Shown: positions 32,396 through 40,303, numbered from the stretch's first letter. The stretch is DNA of 64,000 nucleotides from Solibacillus ferritrahens (GCF_037027585.1 NZ_JAXCLE010000006.1:62001-126000), one strand, 5' to 3'. Numbers and translations are program-made. Notes: generated by a model not told the origin, from the sequence alone.

Positions 32396-32530
32396 ATGTT
32401 TAAATATATCGATGATATGGCTGGAGCTATATTTGATATTTTTAAATATATTTGTTATTTTTTTGCTGGCGCAATAATCGTTGGTGCACCACTATACTTG
32501 ATTGCTAAATTTTTTGAGTGGCTTTTCTAA
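32396..32530 (+). CDS. 44-aa single-helix membrane peptide
   Basis: ATG 32396 is three bases after the stop of the C39-like gene, with AAAGGAGGGATGAAA as SD. The peptide begins MFKYIDDMAGAIFDIFK and has one long hydrophobic helix (YICYFFAGAIIVGAPLYLIA), ending in FFEWLF. No family is recognised. Its tight coupling to a peptidase gene suggests they act together. There is no double-Gly leader, so it does not look like a standard C39 substrate. Confidence 0.6.
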   Translation: MFKYIDDMAGAIFDIFKYICYFFAGAIIVGAPLYLIAKFFEWLF

Positions 32531-32580
32531 ATGTCTTATATATAGAACTTTGAAAGGATTTAAATTCTAGCATAAGAAAA

Positions 32581-32616
32581 AAATATCCATTTTCTTTAGG
32601 GAAATGGATATTTTTC
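32581..32616. terminator. Bidirectional terminator
   Basis: AAATATCCATTT / AAATGGATATTT, a 12-bp perfect stem with loop TCTTTAGGG and T-rich flank, between the 44-aa gene and the zinc-ribbon gene on the other strand. Confidence 0.88.
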
Positions 32617-32653
32617 GGTTAGAGCATAAATTAAAGACCATCCGCCTATAAAA

Positions 32654-32866
32654 TTAATACGTGTCCTTAAACCGTTTTGGCTTTTTAACATAGCCTTCAA
32701 TTACGAACCCGCACTCCGTACAAATAATGTATTCAACCTTGGACCCGAACCCTAATTTATTGACGACGGACATGACGCTATAGCCATTGTGCTGACCTTT
32801 TCCTAAATCCGTCGAACCGCATTTTGGACATTCACTTACCTTTGTAGAATCGATCAATTTCTTCAC
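32654..32866 (-). CDS. Zinc-ribbon small protein
   Basis: 70 aa with two CxxC pairs, SECPKCGSTDLGKG and IICTECGFVIEG, a four-Cys zinc ribbon. The middle is GYSVMSVVNKLGFGSKVEY. Similar small proteins act as adaptors or transcription-related factors, but nothing specific is evident. GAGGAGTGAAGAAA precedes the start. It lies 11 bases after the membrane-protein gene on the same strand and is co-transcribed with it. Confidence 0.75.
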   Translation of the reverse strand: MKKLIDSTKVSECPKCGSTDLGKGQHNGYSVMSVVNKLGFGSKVEYIICTECGFVIEGYVKKPKRFKDTY

Positions 32867-32877
32867 TCCTCGTTTTG

Positions 32878-33567
32878 CTATACTGATTCCGTTACTACTT
32901 CCGAACTTTGTGTCTCCGGTTGCTTGTTTTCATGTGATTGTTTCGTATGTTTTTGCACAACGTTATTAATATTAAAGAAAAGTCCCATTACAATAATGGA
33001 AAATATCCAGCCCGCTACTTTTTTATAGATAAGCATGTCCCCATATCCATCGATACCATATTTATTTAGCAGAAACGCCGTTAAACCTGCCATAAAGAGA
33101 CCCCGAATAATAAACACCGCTTGGATGATTTGAAACCATTTGAAAATGCCCTTTTGAAAAAATAAAGTTTTGCTGTCTTTTCTGTCATAGCCCTGTAAAT
33201 AGGCAAAATCGACCGCGATATATAATGAAAAAGGCTGCTTTACGATGAATAGAATACAGTATAAAAAAGTATAAAAGAGACTTAAATAAATGCCATTTAT
33301 AATCATTTGCTCTGCTGAACCTGACAGTAAATCGACCGTTGTGCCAATTAACAGCGAACCTAAAATAAATATTCCTGTTATATTAAACTGTCTATCAAAA
33401 ATAAAGCGGTAAAGGGTATAAACAATACCAGGAACGGTTGAAAGCAGCATCGCAACATAATCCCCTAAAGGTTCCCTACCAAAATTCCAAATAATATAGG
33501 GTAATGCCGCATAAAATAGCAGCTCAAGTAAAATAGAATTTTTATTCGACTGTGGTTTTTTTGCCAT
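32878..33567 (-). CDS. VC0807-like membrane protein
   Basis: 229 aa, about six helices. LLFYAALPYIIWNFGREPLG, VPGIVYTLYRFIFDRQFNI and the central LGSLLIGTTVDLLSGS match the layout of the VC0807 family, whose function is unknown. The C-terminus is a soluble Gln/Glu-rich tail. GGAGGATTCT precedes ATG 33567, so the upstream in-frame ATG at 33579 is not used. It is the first gene of an operon with the zinc ribbon. Confidence 0.6.
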   Translation of the reverse strand: MAKKPQSNKNSILLELLFYAALPYIIWNFGREPLGDYVAMLLSTVPGIVYTLYRFIFDRQFNITGIFILGSLLIGTTVDLLSGSAEQMIINGIYLSLFYTFLYCILFIVKQPFSLYIAVDFAYLQGYDRKDSKTLFFQKGIFKWFQIIQAVFIIRGLFMAGLTAFLLNKYGIDGYGDMLIYKKVAGWIFSIIVMGLFFNINNVVQKHTKQSHENKQPETQSSEVVTESV

Positions 33568-33665
33568 AGAATCCTCCAATATAACAATATAAATACAATT
33601 ATAAACTGAATTTACATAAAATGGATTACGTTATTTCTTAAAGAATTAATATAAAAAAGTAATTG

Positions 33666-34859
33666 TTAGACTAACTTGATTACATTTGACATGAAGAATA
33701 ATAAAAAGTACAGCGTAACAAATGTGAACAATAGGATTCTTTCTTTTCTGGCAATATATGAAATACACGTAACAATAATTGATCCAGCTGCCAATGCAGA
33801 AACTAAAGGACTGCTTAACAGAAGGCTTAAGGTAAAGAAAACAAAGAAAGCTGCATAGGACCAGTTTTTTAGTTTTAAAAATACCCCTTGAGCACCTGTT
33901 TCGGTAATTTTCCATTTACCTAAATAGTTATGTTCGTTTTTATTAGGTTTTAGTGATAAATTCTCTTGATCAAACTGCATGTATACGGGCTGCAAATAAG
34001 GTGCACACCCATCTACTGCTTCATAACCCCAGTAAAAAGGTTCTCCATCAATTTGGAAAGACGCAATGGGCGGGTATGGCGAATTAACTATTGTTAGTTT
34101 ATCCAGATCGTTATATTTAGGGGATAAATAGAGCTCTGCATCATAAGAAAAGACAACACGCTGTCCTTCTAATTGACCGAAGTATGCAGTCCATTTTAAT
34201 GTACGGATATTACTAAACAAAAACTGGAATTTCTTCTTCTTTTGAAGTGATGCTAAACTGCAATCGACAGGAACCCAGCCTGCCTGTTCATCATAAAGTT
34301 CATTCCACACATGAGCTCCCATCTTACCATTAGCCCAACTACCGATAAGCGTACGGCAAGGAATCCCGATGGAACGACATAGTGAAGAAAATAGAAAAGA
34401 ATATTCTCCACAATCACCTTGCTTCGCTTGTAAAAAGGACTTTGTGCCACGTCCTTTAGGGGGATAAACATATTTATATTGAGTGACTGTATAATTAAAG
34501 ATAGCCTTCGCTTTTTCCATTGTCGTTACAGCCCCAGCCGTTATTTCATGTGCTAGATTCCTCATCTGTTCATCCACAACAACGAGTGTACCGCTGCGCA
34601 AATAAAATGCCTTTTCCTTATCCGTAAGCATTTTTTGTTCATTTTGTTTATACGTATCGATAGAATAATTCATTTGAAACTGTTCATTTTCTTTTAAAGT
34701 AAAATAAAAGAGTTCATTATTGCCGTCATCAATTGTTTTTTCTTCAGGGGAATGAGTACAAGTCACGTCAGGGTGATCCATCGGTAAAGTAGTCCATATC
34801 CTTGTTATGCCTTTATTTGAGTTGTGATACGAATATGCTATATTGACAATATTTTTCAT
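33666..34859 (-). CDS. Transglutaminase-like domain protein with C-terminal membrane helices
   Basis: 397 aa. The transglutaminase-like catalytic triad is visible: Cys in QGDCGEYSFLFSSLCRSIGI, His in GKMGAHVWNELYDE, Asp in GWVPVDCSLA. About 90 residues lead in, and a beta-rich segment follows. The last 70 residues have three helices (SYAAFFVFFTLSLLLSSPLV, IIVTCISYIA, LLFTFVTLYFLLFFMSNVI), so the protein is membrane-anchored. Proteins of this kind are proteases or cross-linkers; the substrate is unknown. AAAGGTGTCTATA precedes ATG 34859. It is monocistronic and divergent from the rib leader. Confidence 0.83.
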   Translation of the reverse strand: MKNIVNIAYSYHNSNKGITRIWTTLPMDHPDVTCTHSPEEKTIDDGNNELFYFTLKENEQFQMNYSIDTYKQNEQKMLTDKEKAFYLRSGTLVVVDEQMRNLAHEITAGAVTTMEKAKAIFNYTVTQYKYVYPPKGRGTKSFLQAKQGDCGEYSFLFSSLCRSIGIPCRTLIGSWANGKMGAHVWNELYDEQAGWVPVDCSLASLQKKKKFQFLFSNIRTLKWTAYFGQLEGQRVVFSYDAELYLSPKYNDLDKLTIVNSPYPPIASFQIDGEPFYWGYEAVDGCAPYLQPVYMQFDQENLSLKPNKNEHNYLGKWKITETGAQGVFLKLKNWSYAAFFVFFTLSLLLSSPLVSALAAGSIIVTCISYIARKERILLFTFVTLYFLLFFMSNVIKLV

Positions 34860-35060
34860 TATAGACACCTTTTCTTTTAATGGTTTTTAAATATTCTGGA
34901 TATTTGTATATACGGAAAATACTTATAAAAGTTTCAATGTATTTAATTTTATAAGATCAAGTAAAGGTAAAAGGAATGAGAAAGAGGGTAGCAAGAAGGT
35001 GCGAATTTACTATTAGTTTTCTGATTTATCTATGTTACAATAATTTTCAAATAAAATAAT

Positions 35061-35189
35061 TTCCTTCGGGGTCGGGTGAAATTCCCAATCGACGGTGATG
35101 AGTTAATCTCTAAGCCCGTGAGCCGCTTTTTGTGTGCAGGATTTGGTGCAAGTCCAAAGCCGACAGTATAGTCTGGATGGGAGAAGGAA
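35061..35189 (+). promoter_or_regulatory. FMN riboswitch (RFN element), first of two
   Basis: All conserved blocks of the RFN aptamer are present: CCTTCGGGGTCGGGTGAAAT, CGACGGTGATGAG, AAGCCCGTGAGCC, GCAGGATTTGGTG, AAGCCGACAGT and GGATGGGAGAAGGA. It binds FMN and lowers expression of the downstream riboflavin genes. Its own terminator follows at 35246. It is nearly identical to the second copy at 35296, differing only in two peripheral loops. Confidence 0.97.
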
Positions 35190-35245
35190 TAGCCACGCAT
35201 TTTTTAAAAATTTGATTTAAAATGTGCTTTTTTGCTATACACTTT

Positions 35246-35276
35246 TCCCGTCGCACCAAGTGACGGGATTTTTTTA
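35246..35276 (+). terminator. Riboswitch 1 intrinsic terminator
   Basis: TCCCGTC / GACGGGA stem with loop GCACCAAGT and seven T residues, 57 bases after the first FMN aptamer: a typical transcription-attenuation platform. Confidence 0.88.
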
Positions 35277-35295
35277 TTGATAATTTTATATGAAT

Positions 35296-35423
35296 TTCCT
35301 TCGGGGTCGGGTGAAATTCCCAATCGACGGTGATGAGTTTAACTCTAAGCCCGTGAGCCACTTTTGTGTGCAGGATTTGGTGCAAGTCCAAAGCCGACAG
35401 TATAGTCTGGATGGGAGAAGGAA
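35296..35423 (+). promoter_or_regulatory. FMN riboswitch (RFN element), second of two
   Basis: Full RFN aptamer with the same conserved blocks as copy 1. Differences are GTTTAACTC for GTTAATCTC and GAGCCACTTTTGTG for GAGCCGCTTTTTGTG, both in variable stems, so both copies should bind FMN. It is followed by a separate terminator at 35494, ahead of ribE. Confidence 0.97.
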
Positions 35424-35493
35424 GCAATGTCATTCGCTTTTTGAAATTTGTGTTCAAAAGGCTTATTTGATGCTGCTAAATTTCCCTCTCATC

Positions 35494-35524
35494 GAACTCC
35501 GAATTCAATCGGGGTTCTTTTTTA
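35494..35524 (+). terminator. Riboswitch 2 intrinsic terminator
   Basis: GAACTCCGA / TCGGGGTTC stem with loop ATTCAA and six T residues, 23 bases before the ribE start. This is the second attenuation point in the leader. Confidence 0.88.
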
Positions 35525-35546
35525 ATTTTAAAAAGAGGTGAGTAGG

Positions 35547-36182
35547 ATGTTTACAGGAATTATTGAAGAGTTAGGAACTGTGGAGAAGATTAGTCAGTCC
35601 ACACAAACGATGGAATTATCCATTCGAGCAAGTAAAATTTTAGAAGATGTAAAACTCGGAGACAGCATTGCGGTGAACGGTGTTTGTTTAACAGTGAAAA
35701 AATTTTCGTCCAATTCATTTTTGGCAGATGTGATGCCTGAAACTGTTAAAGCAACAAGCCTGAAACAATTAACTGTTGGTATGCATGTCAATTTGGAACG
35801 GGCAATGCTGGCGAACGGTCGATTTGGCGGACATATCGTATCAGGCCATGTTGATGGTGTTGCAATCATACAGCGGAAAAGACCTGTTGCTAATGCGGTC
35901 TATGTGGATTTAGCGATGGACCGTACTTTAATTGCACAGTGTATCGAAAAAGGTTCTATAACAGTCGATGGCATAAGCTTAACGATTTTTAATGTGTCAG
36001 ATACACTCGTTACCATTTCCTTAATCCCCCATACTTACGAACAGACCGTGTTGGGCTATAAAAAGGCTGGGGATGTTGTGAATATTGAAACAGATTTGAT
36101 CGGGAAATATGTGAAAAAGCATTTACAAAATCAAACGATAAATACGATTACACAAGATTTTCTGCAACGTACAGGGTTTTAA
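35547..36182 (+). CDS. ribE: Riboflavin synthase alpha chain
   Basis: 211 aa with the two tandem lumazine-binding barrels of riboflavin synthase. Barrel one (1-96) begins MFTGIIEELGTVEKI and includes SIAVNGVCLTV. Barrel two (97-190) has GHIVSGHVDGVA and KGSITVDGISLTI. It dismutates two 6,7-dimethyl-8-ribityllumazine molecules to riboflavin. Homologues start at MFTG, so ATG 35547 is taken, with AGAGGTGAGTAG as SD. It is first in the ribE-ribB-ribH operon and controlled by two FMN riboswitches. Confidence 0.95.
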   Translation: MFTGIIEELGTVEKISQSTQTMELSIRASKILEDVKLGDSIAVNGVCLTVKKFSSNSFLADVMPETVKATSLKQLTVGMHVNLERAMLANGRFGGHIVSGHVDGVAIIQRKRPVANAVYVDLAMDRTLIAQCIEKGSITVDGISLTIFNVSDTLVTISLIPHTYEQTVLGYKKAGDVVNIETDLIGKYVKKHLQNQTINTITQDFLQRTGF

Positions 36183-36196
36183 AGGAGTGGGAAAAG

Positions 36197-36808
36197 ATGA
36201 ATACGATTGACGAAGCAATTCAAGCATTAAAAAATGGTGAAATTATTATTGTATCTGATGATGAAAATCGAGAGAATGAAGGAGATTTTCTCGTTTTAGG
36301 AGAATTTGCAACACCGGAAAATATCAACTTTATGGCACTTCATGGTAGGGGATTAATATGTACACCTATTTCTCTAGCCATCGCTGAAAAACTTTGTCTT
36401 CACCCAATGGTCCAGAGTAATACAGATACATATCAAACGGCTTTTACGATTAGTATCGATCATATTAACACAACGACAGGAATCAGTGCATTTGAACGTT
36501 CAGCAACGATATTGGCATTACTTGAACCAGCAGCGAAGCCGGAACATTTCCACCGTCCTGGGCATGTTTTTCCGCTTATCGCAAAAGAAGGCGGGGTAAT
36601 AGAGCGCCGCGGTCATACAGAGGCAGGGGTAGATCTTGCAAAATTATGCGGGTCGATGGAAGCGGCGGTCATATGCGAAATTATGAATGAAGATGGTTCG
36701 ATGGCGCGGATGCCGCAGCTTGAAAGACTCGCACTAAAACATCAGCTGAAATTTATTACGATAGAAGATTTAGTTCAATATATAAAAATAAACACAATGG
36801 TTGTATAA
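36197..36808 (+). CDS. ribB: 3,4-dihydroxy-2-butanone 4-phosphate synthase (stand-alone RibB)
   Basis: 203 aa. It converts ribulose 5-phosphate to the four-carbon riboflavin precursor. The acidic active-site motif is VSDDENRENEGDFLVLGE; HFHRPGHVFPL and RRGHTEAGVDLAKL supply the catalytic His and Glu. In B. subtilis and most Bacillales this domain is fused to GTP cyclohydrolase II (RibA, about 400 aa). Here the protein ends just after the first domain and ribH starts 16 bases later, so the second domain is absent. AAAGGAGTGGGAAAAG is the SD. Confidence 0.95.
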   Translation: MNTIDEAIQALKNGEIIIVSDDENRENEGDFLVLGEFATPENINFMALHGRGLICTPISLAIAEKLCLHPMVQSNTDTYQTAFTISIDHINTTTGISAFERSATILALLEPAAKPEHFHRPGHVFPLIAKEGGVIERRGHTEAGVDLAKLCGSMEAAVICEIMNEDGSMARMPQLERLALKHQLKFITIEDLVQYIKINTMVV

Positions 36809-36823
36809 GAAGGAGCATATGAA

Positions 36824-37288
36824 ATGGGAAAAACATTTGAAGCGCAATTAGTAGGTACAGATTTAAAAATCGGAATCGTTGTCGGCCGGTTCAATGAATT
36901 TATTAATGATAAATTATTAAGCGGTGCAATCGATGGATTAAAAAGACACGGTGTAAATGAAGATAATATTGATACTGCCTGGGTACCGGGTGCATTTGAA
37001 GTACCCTTTATTGCAAAGAAAATGGCAGAAGCCAATAAGTATGATGCAGTAATCGGCTTAGGTACAGTCATTCGCGGATCAACAACACATTATGATTATG
37101 TATGCAATGAAGCAGCTAAAGGAATTGCCAAAGCGGGCTTGGATACAGGGGTACCGGTTATTTTCGGGATTGTCACAACTGAAAATATCGAGCAGGCGAT
37201 TGAGCGCGCAGGGACAAAAGCAGGGAATAAAGGCTATGACAGTGCGATGTCAGCTATAGAAATGGCGAATTTAAATAAGTTGTTTTAG
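36824..37288 (+). CDS. ribH: 6,7-dimethyl-8-ribityllumazine synthase
   Basis: 154 aa, standard length. It condenses the RibB product with the ribityl-aminouracil to form lumazine. Key segments are VVGRFNEFINDKLLSGAIDG, the WVPGAFEVPF substrate loop and GTVIRGSTTHYDYVCNEAAK with the phosphate-binding GST-TH. It assembles into a capsid-like shell in Bacilli. AGAAGGAGCATATGAA precedes the ATG, which is at 36824. It is the last gene of the operon and is followed by a strong terminator. Confidence 0.96.
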   Translation: MGKTFEAQLVGTDLKIGIVVGRFNEFINDKLLSGAIDGLKRHGVNEDNIDTAWVPGAFEVPFIAKKMAEANKYDAVIGLGTVIRGSTTHYDYVCNEAAKGIAKAGLDTGVPVIFGIVTTENIEQAIERAGTKAGNKGYDSAMSAIEMANLNKLF

Positions 37289-37323
37289 ATGTTGTTATGT
37301 GTCATACCAAGGCATAATGATTA

Positions 37324-37366
37324 AAAAAGGCTTTCCGAAATCGTATCTTTTCGGAAAGCCTTTTTC
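37324..37366 (+). terminator. Terminator of the rib operon
   Basis: AAAAAGGCTTTCCGAAA / TTTCGGAAAGCCTTTTT-type stem (TTTTCGGAAAGCCTTTTT) with a short loop and T-run. Confidence 0.93.
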
Positions 37367-37421
37367 GTGCATACGCAAATTTGATTTGGAAACATTATTT
37401 AGAATGATTCTGTATGCTTTA

Positions 37422-37661
37422 TCAATCTTTAATTGGACGCTTAGACAACAATAAATTGATTATGAAACCACTGATAGTAAATATAATCATCCCTATCAAC
37501 ACCTTTACTAATGATACCTCGATATCCACAATATGATCAGTCTCCTGTGTTATTTCAAGTACTGTCCACCAGTTATCGATTGAGGATTCATATATGGCAA
37601 AGTATAACCATATTAAAAAACAGAAATATACAAATATAAAAATCCCCATTTTTCTATTCAT
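37422..37661 (-). CDS. Small two-helix membrane protein
   Basis: 79 aa with helices at about 4-22 (MGIFIFVYFCFLIWLYFAIY) and 52-72 (VLIGMIIFTISGFIINLLL), joined by an acidic outer loop. No family is recognised. TAGGAGGTGTGTT precedes ATG 37661; an in-frame ATG at 37679 lacks an SD. It is an accessory gene beside a hairpin-family repeat. Confidence 0.6.
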   Translation of the reverse strand: MNRKMGIFIFVYFCFLIWLYFAIYESSIDNWWTVLEITQETDHIVDIEVSLVKVLIGMIIFTISGFIINLLLSKRPIKD

Positions 37662-37793
37662 AACACACCTCCTATACAACTTTTCGCAAATTCAGAGTGT
37701 TATACCTTTTTAATCTTTCTGATATTATTCGTGTTTTAAGAAAAACGTTTTCAAATGCAAGTTTGGGGAATCTAAAGTCGATCTTCAACAATC

Positions 37794-37826
37794 GGGCGCT
37801 TTCCTTGAATAAGGAAAGGCCCTTTT
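37794..37826. repeat. Hairpin-repeat family member
   Basis: GGGCGCTTTCCTT-GAAT-AAGGAAAGGCCC followed by TTTT, preceded by TTCAACAATC. The upstream words and stem match the copies at 2578 and 42753. Confidence 0.75.
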
Positions 37827-37929
37827 CTTTCACTTCCGTTTGTATAATCAGCATTGGAATATAATAGATCCTTATTTATAAATTTCTAGCAGTGTTTTTC
37901 ATTGCCAAATGTTCGAAGAATGAATTTGT

Positions 37930-38172
37930 TTATTTATTTTTACCGGTTTTTTCATTGCCGTGTTTAAAGTTCCCTGTAATTTTAGCTAATAAAAGCTGTA
38001 CTTCCATTATATTTTCTGCTGCATTTAATTTTTCTATAAGTTGCGCAGCCTTCCCATCCTTTACAATTTTGATTTGCTTGCCTTCAAAATAGATGATCAC
38101 TGTCCCTTTTTTCGTTATTTGGTAATTGAATGGCTCTTCCCTTAATCTGTTGCGTTTATCTATTTCACTCAC
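37930..38172 (-). CDS. Hypothetical 80-aa protein, paralogue of the 50319 gene
   Basis: Starts GTG 38172 with CAGGGGGTAATATG before it. The product EIDKRNRLREEPFNYQITKK ... GKQIKIVKDGKAAQLIEKLN ... EVQLLLAKITGNFKHGNEKT aligns end to end with the gene at 50319, leaving no doubt of common origin. It is soluble and basic with a short helix-turn region; no known domain is recognised. The C-terminal KITGNFKHGNEK-GKNK block is the most conserved. Function unknown. Confidence 0.7.
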   Translation of the reverse strand: MSEIDKRNRLREEPFNYQITKKGTVIIYFEGKQIKIVKDGKAAQLIEKLNAAENIMEVQLLLAKITGNFKHGNEKTGKNK

Positions 38173-38437
38173 CATATTACCCCCTGTCGACAAAATAGCT
38201 TACAAGCCATTTTGTGAAAATATATCCTCTTTCGCAGGGATAATACTCTCTTTTTTATTGTTTAGTTTAAGTAGGGTGTATGTAGACCAAATATCTATGC
38301 TTATAATAACTGGAATTTTAGATTTAGTTGGTACATCATATTTTGTGTATCAAATTGTTTCAAAATTGGTTATTCATTAAGATATATAAATGCAGTTTCA
38401 TACTAGTTAATAGAAGCTTTTCAGTTATTAAATTAAA

Positions 38438-38470
38438 GGGCGCGATTCTTCAATAAGAAGGTCGCGTTTT
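38438..38470. repeat. Hairpin-repeat family member
   Basis: GGGCGCGATTCTT-CAAT-AAGAAGGTCGCG followed by TTTT and then CCGTTAAAGGACCATATTG. The downstream words recur after the copy at 42753. The gap 38173-38703 otherwise contains a membrane-protein-like fragment without a start, a terminator and the ars operator. Confidence 0.8.
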
Positions 38471-38583
38471 CCGTTAAAGGACCATATTGTTGAATAACAC
38501 TCATTTATAGTTTCCAAACACATATAGGTATGGAAATTTGAATTCTCAATAAGTTCAAAAATATTTTTAAGAACATTTTATTT

Positions 38584-38622
38584 ATTGTCACCTTCTTAGT
38601 TGAAGGTGACAATTTTATTTTT
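38584..38622 (+). terminator. Terminator upstream of the ars operon
   Basis: ATTGTCACCTTC / GAAGGTGACAAT, a 12-bp perfect stem with loop TTAGTT, then TTTATTTTTATT. It insulates the ars promoter from transcription coming from upstream. Confidence 0.85.
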
Positions 38623-38625
38623 ATT

Positions 38626-38683
38626 ACATAAGTATTTACTTATATTGAAAGAAATGATACGTTATATAAGTAAATACTTATGT
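38626..38683 (+). promoter_or_regulatory. Double ArsR operator flanking the ars promoter
   Basis: ACATAAGTATTTACTTATAT (38626-38645) is repeated as its exact reverse complement at 38664-38683. Each arm is itself palindromic (ATAAGT-ATTT-ACTTAT), so there are two ArsR-type sites separated by 18 bases, within which part of the promoter must lie. The arsR start follows 20 bases later. Confidence 0.75.
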
Positions 38684-38703
38684 AAAAGATTGGAGGGGTC
38701 GTT

Positions 38704-39006
38704 TTGGATTTATTAGAACAACAACTAAAAGCATTGGCAGATAAAAATCGTCTTACGCTTTTAGCATGCATGAAAAATGGTGAGGTATGTGTTTGTGATT
38801 TTGTTGAAGTGCTTGGCATTTCGCAACCTGCTGTTAGTCAACAGTTAAAAAAATTAAAAGATGCAGGTATTATTTTAGAAAGAAAAAAGGGGACGTGGAA
38901 ATATTACCGAATTGCAGAGCAACTTTCCCCTATTGTAGAAGCTGTCATTAACCAACTAGAAGCTGATGATGGGTGTCGTTGTGGAGGAAATACATGTTCT
39001 TGTTAG
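38704..39006 (+). CDS. arsR: ArsR-family arsenic-responsive repressor
   Basis: 100 aa. Winged-helix protein with the metal-sensing motif GEVCVCDFVEVLGISQPAVS, in which the CVC pair in helix 3 binds As(III). The recognition helix follows directly (SQPAVSQQLKKLKDAGII). The C-terminal tail GCRCGGNTCSC has four more cysteines. It represses the operon until arsenite binds. The start is TTG 38704 with TTGGAGGGGTCG before it. The palindromic sites at 38626 are the expected operators. It overlaps arsB by 13 bases. Confidence 0.93.
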   Translation: MDLLEQQLKALADKNRLTLLACMKNGEVCVCDFVEVLGISQPAVSQQLKKLKDAGIILERKKGTWKYYRIAEQLSPIVEAVINQLEADDGCRCGGNTCSC

Positions 39007-40283
39007 CAAGCATTCTCTTTATCACAACATTAATTTTCGTTATTTGGCAGCCTAGGGGACTGAATATTGGTTGGTCTGCCATAGCTGGCGCTGTAATGGC
39101 ATTACTTCTTGGTGTTGTTGATTTTTCTGATGTTGGCTCAGTAATTAACATAACATGGAATGCTACGCTCTCATTTATAGCTATTATCTTAATCTCATTG
39201 ATTTTAGATGAAATTGGTTTATTTGAGTGGGCTGCCTTACATATGGCGCGTGCAGCAAAAGGCAGTGGCATCAAAATGTTTGTTTATGTTAGCTTACTTG
39301 GCGCTATTGTAGCAGCATTGTTTGCTAATGATGGGGCTGCACTGATTTTAACGCCGATCGTATTAGCGATGGTTCGTAACTTACAATTCAGTGAGAAAAT
39401 GATTTTCCCGTTTATTATGGCAAGTGGCTTTATCGCTGACACAACCAGCTTACCTTTTGTCGTCAGTAATTTAGTAAACATTGTCTCTGCTGACTTCTTT
39501 AACATAGGCTTTATCGAATATGCTTCACGTATGTTTATTCCTAACTTATTCTCACTTGTGGCAACCATTGTTGTGCTACTCCTATATTTTAACAAGTCGA
39601 TTCCACGGGCATATGACGAAGCAATGTTAAAAGAACCACGTCTTGCCATCAATGACATGAAACTATTTAAGTTATCTTGGTTCATCCTAGCAATATTAGT
39701 GATTGGTTATTTTTCAAGCGAATGGATTGGCGTACCCGTTTCACTAGTTGCAGGGGTAATTGCAATTTTCTTCTTAGTAATGGCACGTCGAAGTAAAGCT
39801 GTCGATACAAAAGCAGTTGTTAAAGGTGCTCCATGGAATATTGTTTTCTTCTCAATTGGTATGTATATTGTCGTTTACGGCTTAGGGAATGCAGGTTTGA
39901 CATCTGTACTTGCTCGACTTATTGAATGGACAGCAGACCAAGGTTTATTTGTCGCAACGGTTGGTATGGGCTTTATTGCAGCTTTTCTATCATCTGTTAT
40001 GAATAATATGCCGACTGTGATGGTCAATGCATTAGCAATTGCTGAAACGACTACCAATGGCACATTACGAGAAGCGCTCATTTATGCCAATGTTATTGGT
40101 TCTGACTTGGGACCAAAAATTACGCCTATCGGATCTCTTGCGACTCTTGTGTGGCTTTATGTACTTTCAGGAAAAGGCATTAAAATTTCATGGGGGACGT
40201 ATTTCAAGACAGGGATTTTATTAACGATACCTATTTTACTGTTTACATTATTCGGTCTTTATATCACGCTTTATATTTTTTGA
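38994..40283 (+). CDS. arsB: Arsenite efflux transporter ArsB
   Basis: 429 aa, about 12 helices, typical length for ArsB. It opens FLLASILFITTLIFVIWQPR, then GLNIGWSAIAGAVMALLLGV. ALFANDGAALILTPIVLAMV and SSVMNNMPTVMVNALAIA are family-conserved membrane loops. It extrudes arsenite and antimonite. GTGGAGGAAATAC precedes ATG 38994, inside the end of arsR; the in-frame GTG 21 bases upstream has no SD. Confidence 0.94.
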   Translation: MFLLASILFITTLIFVIWQPRGLNIGWSAIAGAVMALLLGVVDFSDVGSVINITWNATLSFIAIILISLILDEIGLFEWAALHMARAAKGSGIKMFVYVSLLGAIVAALFANDGAALILTPIVLAMVRNLQFSEKMIFPFIMASGFIADTTSLPFVVSNLVNIVSADFFNIGFIEYASRMFIPNLFSLVATIVVLLLYFNKSIPRAYDEAMLKEPRLAINDMKLFKLSWFILAILVIGYFSSEWIGVPVSLVAGVIAIFFLVMARRSKAVDTKAVVKGAPWNIVFFSIGMYIVVYGLGNAGLTSVLARLIEWTADQGLFVATVGMGFIAAFLSSVMNNMPTVMVNALAIAETTTNGTLREALIYANVIGSDLGPKITPIGSLATLVWLYVLSGKGIKISWGTYFKTGILLTIPILLFTLFGLYITLYIF

Positions 40284-40303
40284 GGAATGGAGCCTTATTT
40301 TAT

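Noticed and set aside
35110..35457. 115-codon minus-strand ORF with a repeated segment
   Set aside because: It runs antisense through both FMN riboswitches; the repeated peptide comes from the duplicated aptamer.
37672..37854. 60-codon minus-strand ORF
   Set aside because: It crosses the hairpin-family repeat at 37794 and has no convincing domain or SD.
38215..38380. Possible membrane-protein fragment (ISSFAGIILSFLLFSLSRVY ... LVGTSYFVYQIV)
   Set aside because: No start codon with SD is present and the upstream frame is antisense to another gene; it may be a relic but cannot be supported as a gene.
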